The notes beneath the pieces were generated by a model. That model had not been told where the DNA came from. It ran no database searches and was given only the letters and a program-made list of their open reading frames with translations. The translations under genes and the position numbers were made by a program. Positions 62,733-64,000 of a stretch of 64,000 nucleotides of DNA are shown here, in pieces (position 1 is the stretch's first letter; each line of letters starts with the position of its first letter). Origin of the DNA: a virus; IMG/VR virus record IMGVR_UViG_3300048597_000634, positions 124,001 to 188,000 of that record; one strand, written 5' to 3'.

Positions 62733-62911
62733 AGCTTACTCACTGTCACTCTTATCACTGCAAAGCATTGGGGTGGTGTTATATCGTAAGTGAAAAAGCC
62801 TGGGGTTTTTGAAGGCTCTAAATACCCTACACTGCACCCTAATGCGAACTGTAGCTCCTTGTGTCTTTCCTTATCTATCTTTAGGGGATGAGTTTTCTCT
62901 TTAGTCAGCAT
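62726..62911 (-). CDS. Small MLTK-tagged protein, paralogue
   Basis: 61 residues (MLTKEKTHPLKIDKERHKEL). ALGCSVGYLEPSKTPGFFTY, TPPQCFAVIRVTV. Start overlaps the nucleotidyltransferase stop by about ten bases. Confidence 0.6.
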   Translation of the reverse strand: MLTKEKTHPLKIDKERHKELQFALGCSVGYLEPSKTPGFFTYDITPPQCFAVIRVTVSKLC

Positions 62912-63854
62912 GGTGGTCTAAGTAGTAAGAGACTAACTTAGCATCCCAGAACTCTCTATCAGGTTCCGCAGGCAGGACCGACTTGAGTTCTCGCAGTTCA
63001 TCAAGCTCATCCGCTAGCAATCCTTGCAGGTAGGGATAGGTATGCTTACCCTCTTTAATCTCCCTAAGAAACTTGGCCTCCTTCAAAGGCATCTCCAGAT
63101 GTCCTGTGGTGAGCAGTTCTTTAATCTGATAGACGCAGCGGAAGGCATGGCTGACAGCTTTAAAGTCAACGCCACGGTTTTCCATAGCATCGACGCTGCG
63201 GGCTCCGTACTTGTCGATCCACAGCGAGAGGGAGTGGGCTAAGTTGCCTATCTTCTGATTAAGTTGGTAGTGCTTCTCTAGCACGCGGATGTAGTAGACA
63301 GTGTTACCCACCTTGTCTTGCTGCTCGACCTGGCGGATGTGCTCCGAAACCTCGAACTTTTCAAAGACTTCTCCCACCTTAGTATCGCTGGGATGAGTCT
63401 TTAACCAATCTCGGAAGCGGATTACTTCTCCGAGGCGGCTACCCTTCAGTCCATATTTAGCAGCCTGCTGGGTGGCGTAGCCGATGAACGGTTTAACGTT
63501 GCTGCTGAGCAGCTTACTGCGATGCTCGATGATATCTAACCACACCTCGTTGTGCTCCAACCACATCTCTTTAGGAGAGAACAGAAGGTCGATGGCGTAG
63601 ATCTGTCCGGTCAGGGCGTCCTTAATGAACCGGCGTAGCTCTTTGTATTGGTAGTCGATGTCGTCCTTGGTGTTGCGGCGGCGGTCGCTGGCTGCCTTTG
63701 TGTTGTAGATGATGGTTTCTTGGTCAATGCCTAGGATGACATCTTCTACCGGAGCTTTGTAGATTCCTTTGTAGTCCTTGTCAGAGTTGGGGGTGTCGGT
63801 GCCGTAGAGGTGGGAACCGTGGAGGCATAGAAGAATGGTGTTGAGTTTTTTCAT
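62901..63854 (-). CDS. Predicted nucleotidyltransferase (COG3541/YcgL type)
   Basis: 317 residues. The active-site pattern GSHLYGTDTPNSDKDYKG (GS at 13-14; DxD at about 25-27) is that of pol-beta-type nucleotidyltransferases of the COG3541 group, and the next segments (DIDYQYKELRRFIKDALTGQ, SPKEMWLEHNEVW) match. Its substrate is unknown; RNA or nucleotide modification is possible. Operon partner of the RNA-repair genes. Confidence 0.8.
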   Translation of the reverse strand: MKKLNTILLCLHGSHLYGTDTPNSDKDYKGIYKAPVEDVILGIDQETIIYNTKAASDRRRNTKDDIDYQYKELRRFIKDALTGQIYAIDLLFSPKEMWLEHNEVWLDIIEHRSKLLSSNVKPFIGYATQQAAKYGLKGSRLGEVIRFRDWLKTHPSDTKVGEVFEKFEVSEHIRQVEQQDKVGNTVYYIRVLEKHYQLNQKIGNLAHSLSLWIDKYGARSVDAMENRGVDFKAVSHAFRCVYQIKELLTTGHLEMPLKEAKFLREIKEGKHTYPYLQGLLADELDELRELKSVLPAEPDREFWDAKLVSYYLDHHAD

Positions 63855-64000
63855 TGCTTATTGGTGACTTTAATAGCGTCTTTAATGGCTTGCGCTAACG
63901 GTGGCACTACATATGCGTAGACTGGGGCTTTGTTGTATCTCAAAGATGTCTCTCTTGCTCCTAGAAGATGAGTTTCTATCCAGAACATGGAATCATGGAG
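63851..64000 (-). CDS. Partial gene, C-terminus only
   Basis: The last 49 codons of a gene entering from the right edge (LHDSMFWIETHLLGARETSL ... VYAYVVPPLAQAIKDAIKV). Its TGA overlaps the start of the nucleotidyltransferase (ATGA). Family cannot be called from this piece. Confidence 0.7.
   Translation of the reverse strand, partial: LHDSMFWIETHLLGARETSLRYNKAPVYAYVVPPLAQAIKDAIKVTNKQ

Noticed and set aside
1-64000. tRNA genes, as expected in large phages
   Set aside because: No GGTTCGAATCC-type T-arm with matching stems was found by eye; a proper tRNAscan could still find one.

Overview
The window is a densely packed, almost entirely minus-strand segment of a large double-stranded DNA bacteriophage. 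It carries tail-fibre genes, a lytic-phage replication module, holin and endolysin, and dozens of very short overlapping genes, with no ribosomal RNA, no convincing tRNA and no host metabolic operon. Only two plus-strand genes look real (about 6.8-7.5 kb and 27.0-27.3 kb). The host cannot be named. Most starts lack a strong Shine-Dalgarno sequence and some accessory wall-type genes look cyanobacterial, so a cyanobacterial host is possible but weakly supported.

Layout, read left to right although transcription runs right to left. 0-0.4 kb: an unlisted, truncated HNH endonuclease followed by 300 bases of structured non-coding DNA. 0.7-4.5 kb: tail-fibre tip genes. 4.6-26.4 kb: replication and lysis, with Gp157-like and DUF932-like proteins, a UvsW-type helicase, a DnaX-like clamp loader, HU, an SNF2-type helicase, a uracil-DNA-glycosylase-like protein, a DHH phosphoesterase, a possible sliding clamp, holin, endolysin, a family A DNA polymerase and a large GHKL ATPase resembling T4 rIIA. 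27.3-30.1 kb: an ATP-dependent DNA ligase with an intein. 30-56 kb: accessory DNA made mostly of tiny genes, with KilA-N and DUF3102-like regulators and two exported wall-type proteins. 56.6-64 kb: an RNA-repair island with a kinase-RNA ligase fusion, a Thg1-like enzyme, a second RNA ligase, a phosphoesterase and a predicted nucleotidyltransferase.

Three results stand out. First, the DNA polymerase gene (21333-23367) is in five exons separated by four ORF-less group I introns of only 236-269 nt. The introns sit at motif B, the distal fingers, the region before motif C, and inside the catalytic HDE triad. Joining the exons restores a 343-residue frame containing motifs A, B and C, but the exonuclease/thumb half is absent, so the enzyme must be split or minimal.

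Second, about 55-60 genes of 45-85 codons, otherwise diverse, begin with the same four residues, Met-(Leu/Ile/Val)-(Thr/Ser)-Lys. The tag is encoded by different synonymous codons and by ATG, GTG or TTG starts, so selection appears to act on the peptide. Many genes are chained by ATGA or 10-20 nt overlaps and form local duplicated families; several are frameshifted. I know of no description of such a tag family.

Third, the second RNA ligase is interrupted by one in-frame amber codon, with its C-terminal motifs intact downstream. In addition, three paralogous regulators carry exchanged N-termini (one a GIY-YIG nuclease), and two of them have a promoter-like -10 box directly followed by a long, gene-specific palindrome.
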